From: JAVJSF01 sp040219555
GTDB taxonomy: Bacteria; Actinomycetota; Thermoleophilia; Miltoncostaeales; Miltoncostaeaceae
Assembly (NCBI GenBank): GCA_040219555.1
Contig: JAVJSF010000008.1
Location: 1-64,000, forward strand
Length of the DNA: 64,000 nucleotides
Direction: 5' to 3'
In this document: positions 10,637 to 18,680 of the stretch, in pieces
Layout of the letters: each line of letters begins with the position of its first letter
Position numbering within the stretch: the stretch's first letter is position 1
Translations under genes and position numbers: made by a program
Notes under the pieces: model-generated
What the model was told of the DNA's origin: nothing
Database searches by the model: none
The model's input: the letters and a program-made list of their open reading frames with translations, nothing else

Positions 10637-10670
10637 CGAAGGGGCGTCCGGATGGCCGGGCGTCCCTTCG
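10637..10670 (+). terminator. Terminator of ATP synthase operon
   Basis: 15-bp stem with two G-U pairs (CGAAGGGGCGTCCGG with CCGGGCGTCCCTTCG) and an ATGG loop, about 30 nt after the atpC stop. Confidence 0.7.
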
Positions 10671-10683
10671 TCGTCCGGCCGCT

Positions 10684-10689
10684 GATAAT
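10684..10689 (+). promoter_or_regulatory. -10 box of a leaderless gene (MFS)
   Basis: GATAAT lies 6 nt before ATG 10696, with no ribosome-binding site and no recognisable -35. Confidence 0.6.
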
Positions 10690-10695
10690 GCGCGC

Positions 10696-11919
10696 ATGTC
10701 CCTGATCCCCACCGTGCTGCGCAACCGCGACTTCCGCGCGGTGTGGCTGGCGAGCCTGGCCTCCAACGCCGGCTCGTGGCTGCAGGTCGTGGCCTCGGGC
10801 TGGCTGGTCTACCAGCTCACCGACAGCCCGGCCGCGGTGGGGCTGCTGGCGCTGGTCACGCGCGGGCCCTCGTTCCTGTTCGCGCCGTATGCCGGCCAGC
10901 TGGCCGACCGCTTCGACCGGCGCCTGGTGGGGATGTGGACGTTCCTGCTGCAGGGCGCGGCGGCGGCGGCCCTGACCGTCCTGAGCCTGATGGGCCACGC
11001 GGGCGTGGCCTCGCTCTACATCCTCAACTTCCTGGTGGGCACCGGCTTCGCGCTGGGCCTTCCGGCGATGCTGGTGCTGATCCCCACCCTGGTCGAGAAG
11101 TCGCGCCTCTCGCAGGCGGTCAGCCTGAACGCGGCCGGCATCAACGTGGCGCGTCTGGTGGGGCCGGCGGTGGGCGGGGCGTTGCTCGCCACCTCCGGTC
11201 CGACGGCGTGCTTCGCCCTCAACGCGGTGTCGTTCCTGGCGCTGGTGTGGGTGCTGTGGCGGCTGCCGGCCACCCGGGCCGAGGGCGAGCGCCGCCGCGC
11301 CCCCATGCGCGAGGCGCTCGGCTACGCGCGTCGCGACCCGGCCATGCGCAGGCTGCTGGTGGGCATGACCGTCTTCACGATGCTGGCCGCCCCGGTGCAG
11401 GAACTGGCGCCGGTGGTGGCCGCGCGCATCGGCGCCGGCCCGCAGGGGCTCGGGTTGCTGCTGGGGGCCATGGGGGGCGGTGCGCTGATGGGCGCCTGGC
11501 TGCTGGAGCGGCTGGGGGGTGCCGGCCTGCCGCGCCACAGGGCCCTGCCGATCGCGATGGTCAGCTTCGCCGGCGGCCTGGCCCTGGTGGCGGTGGCGCC
11601 GCTGCTGTGGCTGGGCATGGTGGCCATGGCCTTCAGCGGCGCCTTCTGGATCTGGATGTTCGCGGGCACCAACACCGCCATCCAGTTGCGGGCGCCGCTG
11701 CCCCTGCTGGGCCGGATGATCGGGCTCTACCAGATGTCGGTGGTGGCGCCGATCGCGCTCGGCTCTCTGATCGTGGGCGTGGTGGCCGAGCGCACCGGCA
11801 TCGTGCCGGCGTTGCTGGGCTGCGCGGTCCTGCTGGGCTCCTACGGCGCGTGGGCCCTCTGGCGGCCCGTGCGCGAGATCGACGAGCACCGGGTGGACCC
11901 GGCGCCGGCGCCGGCGTAG
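10696..11919 (+). CDS. MFS exporter, EntS/MFS_3-like
   Basis: Inner-membrane major facilitator with about twelve transmembrane helices, 407 aa. The loop after helix 2 carries AGQLADRFDRR, matching the conserved G-x-x-x-D-R-x-x-R/K-R of drug/H+ antiporters, and the start NRDFRAVWLASLASNAGSW is typical of the enterobactin-exporter-like branch. Substrate is unknown. It has an apparent leaderless promoter immediately after the ATP synthase terminator and is convergent with the hydrolase gene. Confidence 0.82.
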   Translation: MSLIPTVLRNRDFRAVWLASLASNAGSWLQVVASGWLVYQLTDSPAAVGLLALVTRGPSFLFAPYAGQLADRFDRRLVGMWTFLLQGAAAAALTVLSLMGHAGVASLYILNFLVGTGFALGLPAMLVLIPTLVEKSRLSQAVSLNAAGINVARLVGPAVGGALLATSGPTACFALNAVSFLALVWVLWRLPATRAEGERRRAPMREALGYARRDPAMRRLLVGMTVFTMLAAPVQELAPVVAARIGAGPQGLGLLLGAMGGGALMGAWLLERLGGAGLPRHRALPIAMVSFAGGLALVAVAPLLWLGMVAMAFSGAFWIWMFAGTNTAIQLRAPLPLLGRMIGLYQMSVVAPIALGSLIVGVVAERTGIVPALLGCAVLLGSYGAWALWRPVREIDEHRVDPAPAPA

Positions 11920-11928
11920 GCCGGCCGG

Positions 11929-12744
11929 CTACGCCCGCCGGGCGGGGGCGATGAAGCGCACGAGGGCGTCGATCACACGGGGCGGGCTCGGCGCGTCGCG
12001 CCCCCGTCGGCTGCGCATGTGGTGACCCAGGCCGGGAAGCAGCACCAGGCGCGTCGTACGCCCGGCGTCGCGGCGCGCGGCCGCCAGCAGGCGGGCATTG
12101 CCCACCGGCACCACCCCGTCGCGGGTGCCGTGGACGATCAGCAGCGGCGCCGCCAGGGCTCGCGCGTCGGCGCGCGGGTCGCGCGCCAGGGTGGCGCGGG
12201 CCGCGTCCGGGCCGTTCGTGCGGCTGAGGAAGAACGCGGCCGAGGCGGTCACCCGGGGCAGCCGGCCCAGTGCCACCCCGGGCGCGGCGAGGGTGGCCAC
12301 GCCGGCCACGGGTGCGTGGCGCGCCGCGCGTAGCGCCAGCACGCCGCCCTGGCTGTGACCCACCAGGTGCACGCGGGACGGGTCGATGCCCGGGGTGCGG
12401 CGAGCGGTCGCCACCGCGGCGCGTGCGTCGGCGGTCAGCGGGCGGGCGTCGAGCCACGAGAGGGGAGGCCCGTCCGAGGCGCCTATGCCGCGCTTGTCGT
12501 AGCGCAGTGTGGCGATGCCGCGAGCGGTGAGGGCGGCGGCCAGCCGTGCGTACTGGCCGTCGCCGTCGCGATCGTTGGGCCCGATGCCGCCAACGATCAC
12601 CGCCGCCGGGTGGGGCCCCGGGCCGGCGGGCAGGGTGAGGGTGGCGGCCAGGCGATCGCCGGCGGGGGTCGGGATGAGGACCTCGCGCTCGGCGGGGGCG
12701 GACGCCACGAGGGCCAGGGCGGCGGCGATGGGGGCGACGATCAC
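11929..12744 (-). CDS. Exported alpha/beta hydrolase
   Basis: About 271 aa. The N-terminus VIVAPIAAALALVASAPA is a short signal peptide or anchor, followed by an alpha/beta-hydrolase core: nucleophile elbow GHSQGG, acidic residue in LLIVHGTRDGVVP, and catalytic His in LPGLGHHM. DRDGDGQYARL and YDKRGIGASDG match the S9/dienelactone-hydrolase-like esterase subgroup. The frame is open 56 codons further upstream, but GTG 12744 is preceded by TACCGT with 7 nt spacing on the minus strand, so I use it. Substrate unknown; it may act on cell-envelope or external esters. Confidence 0.8.
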   Translation of the reverse strand: MIVAPIAAALALVASAPAEREVLIPTPAGDRLAATLTLPAGPGPHPAAVIVGGIGPNDRDGDGQYARLAAALTARGIATLRYDKRGIGASDGPPLSWLDARPLTADARAAVATARRTPGIDPSRVHLVGHSQGGVLALRAARHAPVAGVATLAAPGVALGRLPRVTASAAFFLSRTNGPDAARATLARDPRADARALAAPLLIVHGTRDGVVPVGNARLLAAARRDAGRTTRLVLLPGLGHHMRSRRGRDAPSPPRVIDALVRFIAPARRA

Positions 12745-12751
12745 CCCTGTG

Positions 12752-12757
12752 ACGGTA
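12752..12757 (-). promoter_or_regulatory. -10 box of a leaderless gene (hydrolase)
   Basis: On the minus strand TACCGT lies 7 nt before GTG 12744. No Shine-Dalgarno sequence is present. Confidence 0.5.
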
Positions 12758-13082
12758 GTCCGGGTGGCGATTCTGCGCCCGTGGTCGTGGTGGGTCTTGG
12801 CCGTGTGCTCATGGGCGCGGGACGTTGCGGGGCCGGAGCGTTTACTGCCCGTGGGGGACGGGGCGCGTGCGACAGCACCCCTTCGGCCTCTTTCGGGCCT
12901 CCGGGGTGCCATCGGGCCCCTGGCCGGGGCCCGATGCGGTCGCCGGCACCGCCTCCCTTGCGGTCGGCGGGGCGGGCCGGCTGAGTCGACCTCTGTCGGT
13001 CGACCGGATGAGAGTCGGCCTTCGGCCGATCATCCGGGTGGCCGCCGGGTGCGTGGCGCGCGGGGGTCGTTTCCTTCTTTAG
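12758..13082. other. Hairpin-rich spacer between divergent genes
   Basis: No convincing gene. It holds an 11-bp perfect hairpin at 12910-12936 (CATCGGGCCCC with GGGGCCCGATG) and a nested hairpin at 13005-13036 (outer CGGATG/CATCCG, inner CGGCC/GGCCG). These lie between two divergently transcribed genes, where terminators are not expected, so a small RNA or a decayed gene is possible. I recognise no RNA family. Confidence 0.4.
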
Positions 13083-13247
13083 TTCGCGCCGGCGTACTGC
13101 CTTCCCTTCGCGCCGGCCGTTTCGGGCCGGCGTACTGCCTTGTCTACTTCGCGCCGGCTTTGCCGGCGTACTGCTCCTTCACGTCGCGCCGGCGTTGCCG
13201 GCGTACTGCTTCTTTGGTTCGCGCCGGCTTTGCCGGCGTACTGCCTT
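13083..13247. repeat. Five-copy palindromic repeat array
   Basis: Five imperfect copies of a unit of about 21-35 nt at approximately 13083, 13107, 13148, 13184 and 13218. The shared core is TCGCGCCGGC, a short loop, then GCCGGCGTACTGC. Four copies form a hairpin (for example CGCCGGC-TTT-GCCGGCG); the first lacks one arm. Inter-copy sequence is short and variable (TTCCC, TTGTCTAC, TCCTTCACG). The array ends about 27 nt before the -10 box of the M20 peptidase gene. It is too short and too regular to be CRISPR; REP-like or regulatory is more plausible. Confidence 0.75.
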
Positions 13248-13273
13248 CCTCGGGGGTCGGCCGGTGGGGGATG

Positions 13274-13279
13274 TATCCT
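13274..13279 (+). promoter_or_regulatory. -10 box of a leaderless gene (M20 peptidase)
   Basis: TATCCT lies 7 nt before GTG 13287. No ribosome-binding site and no clear -35; the palindromic array lies directly upstream. Confidence 0.6.
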
Positions 13280-13286
13280 CCGGCGC

Positions 13287-14393
13287 GTGGACGAGGTCCT
13301 CCTCGCCGAGCGGTTGATCGGCTACGACACGTCGCACAGGGACGGAGTCGGGCCGTGCACCGATTTCATCGCCGGCTGGCTCGAAGCCCGCGGCGCCACC
13401 GTCGAGCATGTCGAGACGGGCGGACGGCGCTGCCTGTTGGCCCGGACCGGCGCCGGCCCGTCGCGCGTGATCCTCCACGGCCATCTGGACGTGGTGCCGG
13501 GCCGCGCTGAGCAGTTCCGCCCGCATGTGGAGGGCGGGCGCTTGGTGGGTCGCGGCGCGTACGACATGAAGGCCGCCCTCGGGGCGATGATGCTGGCGAT
13601 GGCCGATCTGGTGGCCCACCCGCCCGAGGCGGAGGTGGTGCTGCTGGTGGTGCCCGACGAGGAGCGCTCCGAGCCCGGGATCAACTGCACCCAGATCCTG
13701 GTGGACCGTGGCCTGCGCGCGGACTTCGTGGTGTGCGGGGAGCCCACCGACATGCTGGTGGGCGTCCAGGCCAAGGGCGTCCTGATGCTGGCGATCACCG
13801 TCAACGGGGTCTCCGCCCACGGCTCCACTCCCTGGCTGGGCCAGAACGCGGTCCTGCGCGGGGTGGACCTCTACCGCGACATCCAGGGCCTGCCCTTCGC
13901 CTCGGAGAGTTCGGCCCTGTTCAGCCGCCCGTCCATCAACCTCGGGCGGATCGAGGGCGGGGATGCCATCAACAAGGTGCCCGACCTGTGCCGGATGCAG
14001 GTCGACATCCGCTACCTTCCGGGCCAGCGTCCCGAGGAGGTGCTGCGCCAGGTGCGTTCAGTCGATCCGCGGGCCGAGGTTGAGGTCATCCTCGAGCGCC
14101 CGCCCGCCGACGTGTCCCCCGATCATCCGTACGTGATAGCGCTTCTCGCGGCCGCCGGCCGCCACGAGCCCGAGGCCGTCTCGGTGGGCCGCGACGGCGC
14201 ATCCGATGCCGTGGCGTTCCTCGAGGTGGGAGTGCCCGCCGTCGAGTTCGGTCCGCGCGGCGCCGGTCACCACGGCGCCCACGAGTACGTGGAGGTGGAC
14301 AGCCTGCCCCGCTACCGCCGGGCGCTGGTGGAGTTCGCGCGTCTTGCCGGCCAGTGCAGCCGCACGGCCGCCCCTGCCCGGGTGGGCGGTTGA
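13287..14393 (+). CDS. M20-family metallopeptidase (ArgE/DapE/CPG2-like)
   Basis: Zinc-dependent amidohydrolase, about 368 aa. Metal-site motifs appear in order: HGHLDVVPG (His and Asp), the bridging Asp in RGAYDMKAAL, the catalytic/metal Glu pair in VPDEERSEPG, and a late His in GAGHHGAHEYV. The dimerisation lid domain lies between roughly residues 165 and 280. Acetylornithine or succinyl-diaminopimelate deacylase are both possible; nothing nearby decides. Start set at GTG 13287 by the -10 box; the longer open frame upstream runs through the repeat array and is not credible. Its TGA overlaps a TTG that probably starts the next gene. Confidence 0.85.
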   Translation: MDEVLLAERLIGYDTSHRDGVGPCTDFIAGWLEARGATVEHVETGGRRCLLARTGAGPSRVILHGHLDVVPGRAEQFRPHVEGGRLVGRGAYDMKAALGAMMLAMADLVAHPPEAEVVLLVVPDEERSEPGINCTQILVDRGLRADFVVCGEPTDMLVGVQAKGVLMLAITVNGVSAHGSTPWLGQNAVLRGVDLYRDIQGLPFASESSALFSRPSINLGRIEGGDAINKVPDLCRMQVDIRYLPGQRPEEVLRQVRSVDPRAEVEVILERPPADVSPDHPYVIALLAAAGRHEPEAVSVGRDGASDAVAFLEVGVPAVEFGPRGAGHHGAHEYVEVDSLPRYRRALVEFARLAGQCSRTAAPARVGG

Positions 14394-16264
14394 CCCCGCC
14401 GAGGGACCCGCGGGCCGGCGAGCCGGACCACGCCCGCGCGCGGTACTTCCGTCTGGGCCGGCGCCGGCGCGTGTGGCCCGCCGTGCTCGGATGGAGCCTC
14501 TGGCTGGTGCTGGGGGTGCTCGCGCTGGGCATCACCGCGGCCGGACTGGCCATCGACGACACGCTGGAGCTGGCGGCACCGGACACACCGGACGCCCGCG
14601 AGGCCCGGCGCACGACGACCCCGGTGCTGCCCGGCCAGCAGGTGCTGAACGTCCTGCTGATCGGCTCGGACATCCGCGACCAGAACGGCACCACCAACGG
14701 ACTCTCGGACACGCTGATCCTGGTGCGCATGGACCAGCGCAACCAGTTCATCTCGATGCTGTCCATCCCGCGGGACCTCGTGGTGAACATCCCCAACGTG
14801 GGCCGGGCCAAGGTCAACGCGGCCTACAGCTACTCCACGGCCACGGCCATCGAGACGGTCAAGCAGTTGACCGGCCAGGACATCAACTACTACGTCCGCG
14901 TCGACTTCCAGGCCTTCGCCACGATCGTCAACGAGCTGGGCGGGGTGTTCGTCGATGTCGACCGCACCTACTTCAACGAGAACACCGGCACCGCGGCCAG
15001 CAACTTCGCCCCGATCGACATCAAGGCCGGCTACCAGAAGCTGAACGGCAACGACGCGCTCGACTACGTGCGCTACCGCCACACCGACTCGACCACCTAC
15101 CGCTCCGCGCGTCAGCAGCAGTTCCTGGCCGAGCTCAAGCGCCAGCTCCAGGACGCCGGCCCGCTGAGGAACTTCGCCACCGTGCGCAAGGTGCTGGGCA
15201 ACGGCATCGAGATGGACATCGAGGACTCGCGCACCTTCCTGTCCCTGCTGAACCTGGCCCTGCGCGTGCCCAAGGACCGCACCGTCCGCCTCGAGATCCC
15301 GGCCGACCTCTCGAGCGACCCCAACCTCGGCTCGATCCAGGTGGCCAGCCAGTCGATGATCGACGAGGCCGTCGCCGAGTGGCTGGACCCCTCGTTCACC
15401 GAGTCCACCAGCGTTCCCAAGCGCCGCGTGCCGCCGCCGCCCCAGCTGACGGTCTCGGTGCTCAACGGCAACGGCAAGCTGCTGGCCGCCGAGGAGATGG
15501 CCGTCGCGCTGGCCACCCGCCGCTACGACGTCCACGTGGGCGGCAACGCCGACGACTTCGAGTTCCCGCTCACCACGGTCTACTTCCGGCCGGGGATGAA
15601 GGACGCCGCCACCCGGCTGCGCAACCAGATCGGCGGCGAGACGCGCATCGCCGCGCTGTCGGCCCGCGAGGCCGGCGGCAACGACCTGGCGGTGGCGGTG
15701 GGCCACGACTTCACCGGTGAGCTCAACCCGAAGCCCCCCGAGCCGGCCACCGAGCGCGAGCCGGCCGACGTGGTCCACAGCACCAGCCTGGTGGAGCCGC
15801 TGCGCGAGTTGCAGCGCGAGGTCGACTTCCCCCTGCAGGTCCCTCTGGCCCTGCCGCGCGGCAGCGACGTGCGCGTCATCCGCAGCTACCGCACCGGGAT
15901 CCGCGGCAACGACGGCGCGCCGGCGGTGAAGATCGTGGTCAAGCTGCCCGAGCAGAGCGGCGACTACTGGGGCATCACGATGACCACGACGGCCGAGCCG
16001 GGCATCCTGAAGGGGGAGACCGGGGTCGACGACTTCGGAAGCCCGCGTCGCCACCGCACTTACTACGACGGCCGCAACCTCCAGCGCATCGCGTTCACCG
16101 CGAACGGCGTCACCTACTGGGTCAGCAACACGCTCGTCTCGACCCTCAACGCCAAGACGATGGAGGAGATCGTGAAGTCGATGAGGCCGCTGTCCCGGGC
16201 GCGACTGCCCAGGGGCGCCACCGACACGGCCATTCCGGTCGACACCGACGGGAGGACCCCCTGA
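14390..16264 (+). CDS. LytR-CpsA-Psr (LCP) family wall-polymer ligase
   Basis: About 624 aa. A basic cytosolic N-terminus is followed by one transmembrane helix (about residues 25-50), then an extracellular LCP domain with NVLLIGSDIRD, the arginine-rich SIPRDLVVNIP, and YVRYRHTDST near its end. LCP enzymes transfer undecaprenyl-linked polymers onto peptidoglycan. A LytR_C-like domain follows (from TVSVLNGNG to about residue 445), then an extra C-terminal beta-rich domain of about 170 aa that I do not recognise. The best start is TTG 14390, overlapping the previous stop (TTGA). Operon with the sugar-nucleotide genes downstream supports a glycopolymer role. Confidence 0.85.
   Translation: MTPPRDPRAGEPDHARARYFRLGRRRRVWPAVLGWSLWLVLGVLALGITAAGLAIDDTLELAAPDTPDAREARRTTTPVLPGQQVLNVLLIGSDIRDQNGTTNGLSDTLILVRMDQRNQFISMLSIPRDLVVNIPNVGRAKVNAAYSYSTATAIETVKQLTGQDINYYVRVDFQAFATIVNELGGVFVDVDRTYFNENTGTAASNFAPIDIKAGYQKLNGNDALDYVRYRHTDSTTYRSARQQQFLAELKRQLQDAGPLRNFATVRKVLGNGIEMDIEDSRTFLSLLNLALRVPKDRTVRLEIPADLSSDPNLGSIQVASQSMIDEAVAEWLDPSFTESTSVPKRRVPPPPQLTVSVLNGNGKLLAAEEMAVALATRRYDVHVGGNADDFEFPLTTVYFRPGMKDAATRLRNQIGGETRIAALSAREAGGNDLAVAVGHDFTGELNPKPPEPATEREPADVVHSTSLVEPLRELQREVDFPLQVPLALPRGSDVRVIRSYRTGIRGNDGAPAVKIVVKLPEQSGDYWGITMTTTAEPGILKGETGVDDFGSPRRHRTYYDGRNLQRIAFTANGVTYWVSNTLVSTLNAKTMEEIVKSMRPLSRARLPRGATDTAIPVDTDGRTP
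16251..16264 (+). promoter_or_regulatory. Shine-Dalgarno that supports a CTG start
   Basis: GGAGGA (16251-16256) is followed by CCCC and then CTG at 16261. The CTG overlaps the stop of the LCP gene (CTGA). No ATG, GTG or TTG in the correct frame lies between here and the Rossmann motif. Confidence 0.6.
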
Positions 16265-17628
16265 GCAGCTCACCCACGACCGCCGACCCCCGGCGCATCG
16301 GCGTCATCGGGGCCGGCTACGTCGGTCTGGTCACCGGCGTGTGCCTCGCCTCCCTGGGTCACCAGGTGACCCTGCGCGACATCGACGCCCGCAAGGTCGC
16401 CGAGCTGCACGCCGGCAGGGTGCCCATCTACGAGCCCGGTCTCACCGAGCTCATGGCCGAGCACGCCGACCGTCTGCACTACACCCTGGACCTCGCCGAG
16501 ATGCTCGACCGGTCCGAGGTCGTGTTCGTGGCCGTCGACACGCCGCCGACCTACTCGGGTGACGCGGACCTGTCGCGGGTGATGGCCGTGGTGGCCGAGC
16601 TGGAGCGGGTGGGTGCCGACGCACGCCACGTGCTGGTGATGAAGAGCACGGTGCCGGTGGGCACGGGCGAACGGGTGCGGACCGAGCTCGACGCGCGGGG
16701 CCTCGGCGACGTGGGCTACTGCTCCAACCCGGAGTTCCTGAAGGAGGGCGCCGCCATCGCCGACTTCCTGCGGCCCGACCGCGTGGTCATCGGCGATTTC
16801 GACCCGGTCCACGGCGACGCGGTGGCCGCCCTCTACGCGCCGCTGGACACCACCATCGTGCGCACCAGCGTCCCCTCGGCCGAGATGGTCAAGTACGCGT
16901 CCAACGCCTTCCTCGCCACCAAGATCAGCTTCATCAACGAGATCGCCAACGTCTGCGAGGAGGTGGGCGCCGACGTGGACGTCGTGGCGCGGGGCATGGG
17001 TCTCGACCGCCGCATCGGCGGGGCGTTCCTGCGCGCCGGCGTCGGCTTCGGCGGCAGCTGCTTCCCCAAGGACGTCCAGGCCCTGAAGCAGCTGGCCGGC
17101 AACTCGGGGTACCACTTCCAGCTCCTCACCGCGGTCATCGAGGTCAACGAGCTGCAGAAGCGACGGGTCATCGGCAAGCTCAAGAAGCACCTGGGTGCCC
17201 TGGAGGGTCGCCGCGTGGCGCTGCTGGGGCTGGCCTTCAAGCCCGAGACCGACGACATGCGCGAGGCCGCCAGCCTGGTGCTGGCCGCCCGGCTGCTGGC
17301 CGAGGGGGTCACGGTCGTCGCCTATGACCCGGTGGTGGAGGAGGCCCCGCAGCTCAAGGGGGTCGAGATGGCCGGATCCGCTCTGGATGCCGCCCGCGAC
17401 GCCGACGCCGTGGTGCTGGTGACCGAGTGGCGCGAGGTGATCGACAGCGACTGGCCGGCCGTGCGCGGCGTCATGCGCACGCCGGTGCTCATCGACGGAC
17501 GCAACTGCCTGGACCCCCTGCGCATGGAGGAGCTGGGCTTCCTGGTGGAGGGGATCGGCCGCCTGCCCTCGGCCATCGACCGCGCGCCCTCGGCGGCCGA
17601 CGTCGGCGCACCCGAGGCGCACGCCTGA
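16261..17628 (+). CDS. ugd: UDP-glucose 6-dehydrogenase
   Basis: About 455 aa from a CTG start. NAD-binding IGVIGAGYVG begins at residue 13, and the catalytic cysteine is Cys267 in GVGFGGSCFPKD; GLAFKPETDDMREA marks the C-terminal UDP-binding domain. It oxidises UDP-glucose to UDP-glucuronate (UDP-mannose or UDP-GlcNAc dehydrogenases share the fold). The first conventional in-frame start, GTG 16339, would delete the glycine-rich motif, so it cannot be right. GGAGGA 4 nt before CTG 16261 supports that codon. Stop overlaps the next gene by one base. Confidence 0.9.
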   Translation: MSSSPTTADPRRIGVIGAGYVGLVTGVCLASLGHQVTLRDIDARKVAELHAGRVPIYEPGLTELMAEHADRLHYTLDLAEMLDRSEVVFVAVDTPPTYSGDADLSRVMAVVAELERVGADARHVLVMKSTVPVGTGERVRTELDARGLGDVGYCSNPEFLKEGAAIADFLRPDRVVIGDFDPVHGDAVAALYAPLDTTIVRTSVPSAEMVKYASNAFLATKISFINEIANVCEEVGADVDVVARGMGLDRRIGGAFLRAGVGFGGSCFPKDVQALKQLAGNSGYHFQLLTAVIEVNELQKRRVIGKLKKHLGALEGRRVALLGLAFKPETDDMREAASLVLAARLLAEGVTVVAYDPVVEEAPQLKGVEMAGSALDAARDADAVVLVTEWREVIDSDWPAVRGVMRTPVLIDGRNCLDPLRMEELGFLVEGIGRLPSAIDRAPSAADVGAPEAHA

Positions 17629-18680
17629 TGCAGGCCATCATCCTCGTCGGTGGCGAGGGTCGCCGTCTTCGGCCCCTCACCGACACGCGCCCGAAGCCGA
17701 TGATGCCCCTTGTCGACCGCCCGTTCGTGGCCCACCAGCTCGACCTGCTGCGCCGGCACGGGGTGCGCGATGTGGTGTTCTCGTGCGGCTACCGCCCGGA
17801 CGCCCTGCGGGCCTACTTCGGGGACGGGGGCACGCGCGGCATGCGGCTGCGCTACGTGGTGGACCCCCAGCCGCTCGGCACGGCGGGCGCCATCGCCAAC
17901 GCCGCGGGGATGGTGGGCGACGGCCCGGTCCTGGTGCTCAACGGCGACATCCTCACCGACCTCGACCTCACCGAGTTCGTCGCGGTCCACCGGGCCCACG
18001 GCGGCTGGGGCACCATCGCCCTCACCCCCGTCGAAGACCCGTCGGCCTTCGGCCTGGTGCGCCTCCACGAGGACATGTCCGTGGAGGACTTCGTCGAGAA
18101 GCCCGGCCCGGACCAGTTGCGGGACGGCGAGCCCTTCCGCATCAACGCCGGCACCTACGTGCTCGAGCGGCCGCTCATCGACCTCATCCCCACCGGCGTC
18201 CAGTGCTCCATCGAGCGCCAGATCTTCCCGGCCGTGGCGGGCGAGGGGCGGCTGTTCGGGCATCCCAGCGAGTGCTACTGGCGCGACATCGGCACGCCCG
18301 TCTCGTATCTGACCGCCACCCACGACGTGCTGGCCGGACGGGTGTCCACCGAGGCGTCGGCCGGGTGCGCCTATCTGGGCCCGGCGGTGCGCCTGGGACG
18401 CGGGGTGCGCGTGGATGCCCTGTCGGCGCTGGGGGCGGCATCGGCGGTGGGCCCCGAGGCCCGGATCGAGGGCAGCGTGGTGGGAGACCGGAGTCTGGTG
18501 GGCGAGGGCGCGCGCGTGGTGCGCGCCATCGTGGGGGCCCGCGTGTCCATCGGAGCCGGGGCGTGCGTGGACGACGGCGCCGTGATCGGCGACGGGGCCG
18601 CGATCGCCTCGGGCGCGCACGTTCGCGCGGATGCCCCGGTGCCCACGGGCGCGCGCGTGGAGCGCGCCGGAAGCCGATGA
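17628..18680 (+). CDS. Sugar-nucleotide pyrophosphorylase with left-handed helix domain
   Basis: 350 aa. The N-terminal nucleotidyltransferase has the signature LVGGEGRRLRPLTDTRPKPM, the metal-site Asp in LNGDILTD, the EKP motif (DFVEKPG) and NAGTYVLE. From about residue 245 the chain becomes hexapeptide-like (VGDRSLVGEGARVVRAIVG), a left-handed beta-helix. This architecture fits mannose-1-phosphate guanylyltransferase or a glucose-1-phosphate nucleotidyltransferase. The PGI/PMI-type enzyme encoded next makes a GDP-mannose role attractive, but that is inference. Overlaps both neighbours (TGATG; ATGA). Confidence 0.85.
   Translation: MQAIILVGGEGRRLRPLTDTRPKPMMPLVDRPFVAHQLDLLRRHGVRDVVFSCGYRPDALRAYFGDGGTRGMRLRYVVDPQPLGTAGAIANAAGMVGDGPVLVLNGDILTDLDLTEFVAVHRAHGGWGTIALTPVEDPSAFGLVRLHEDMSVEDFVEKPGPDQLRDGEPFRINAGTYVLERPLIDLIPTGVQCSIERQIFPAVAGEGRLFGHPSECYWRDIGTPVSYLTATHDVLAGRVSTEASAGCAYLGPAVRLGRGVRVDALSALGAASAVGPEARIEGSVVGDRSLVGEGARVVRAIVGARVSIGAGACVDDGAVIGDGAAIASGAHVRADAPVPTGARVERAGSR

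Noticed and set aside
12745..12912. Longer N-terminus for the alpha/beta hydrolase
   Set aside because: The added 56 residues are low-complexity and would place the -10 box inside the gene and the signal peptide internally.
13083..13247. CRISPR array
   Set aside because: Repeat units vary, gaps are 2-10 nt rather than spacers of about 30 nt, and no cas gene is present.
16339..17628. UDP-glucose dehydrogenase starting at GTG 16339
   Set aside because: It would remove the NAD-binding glycine motif that is encoded just upstream in frame.
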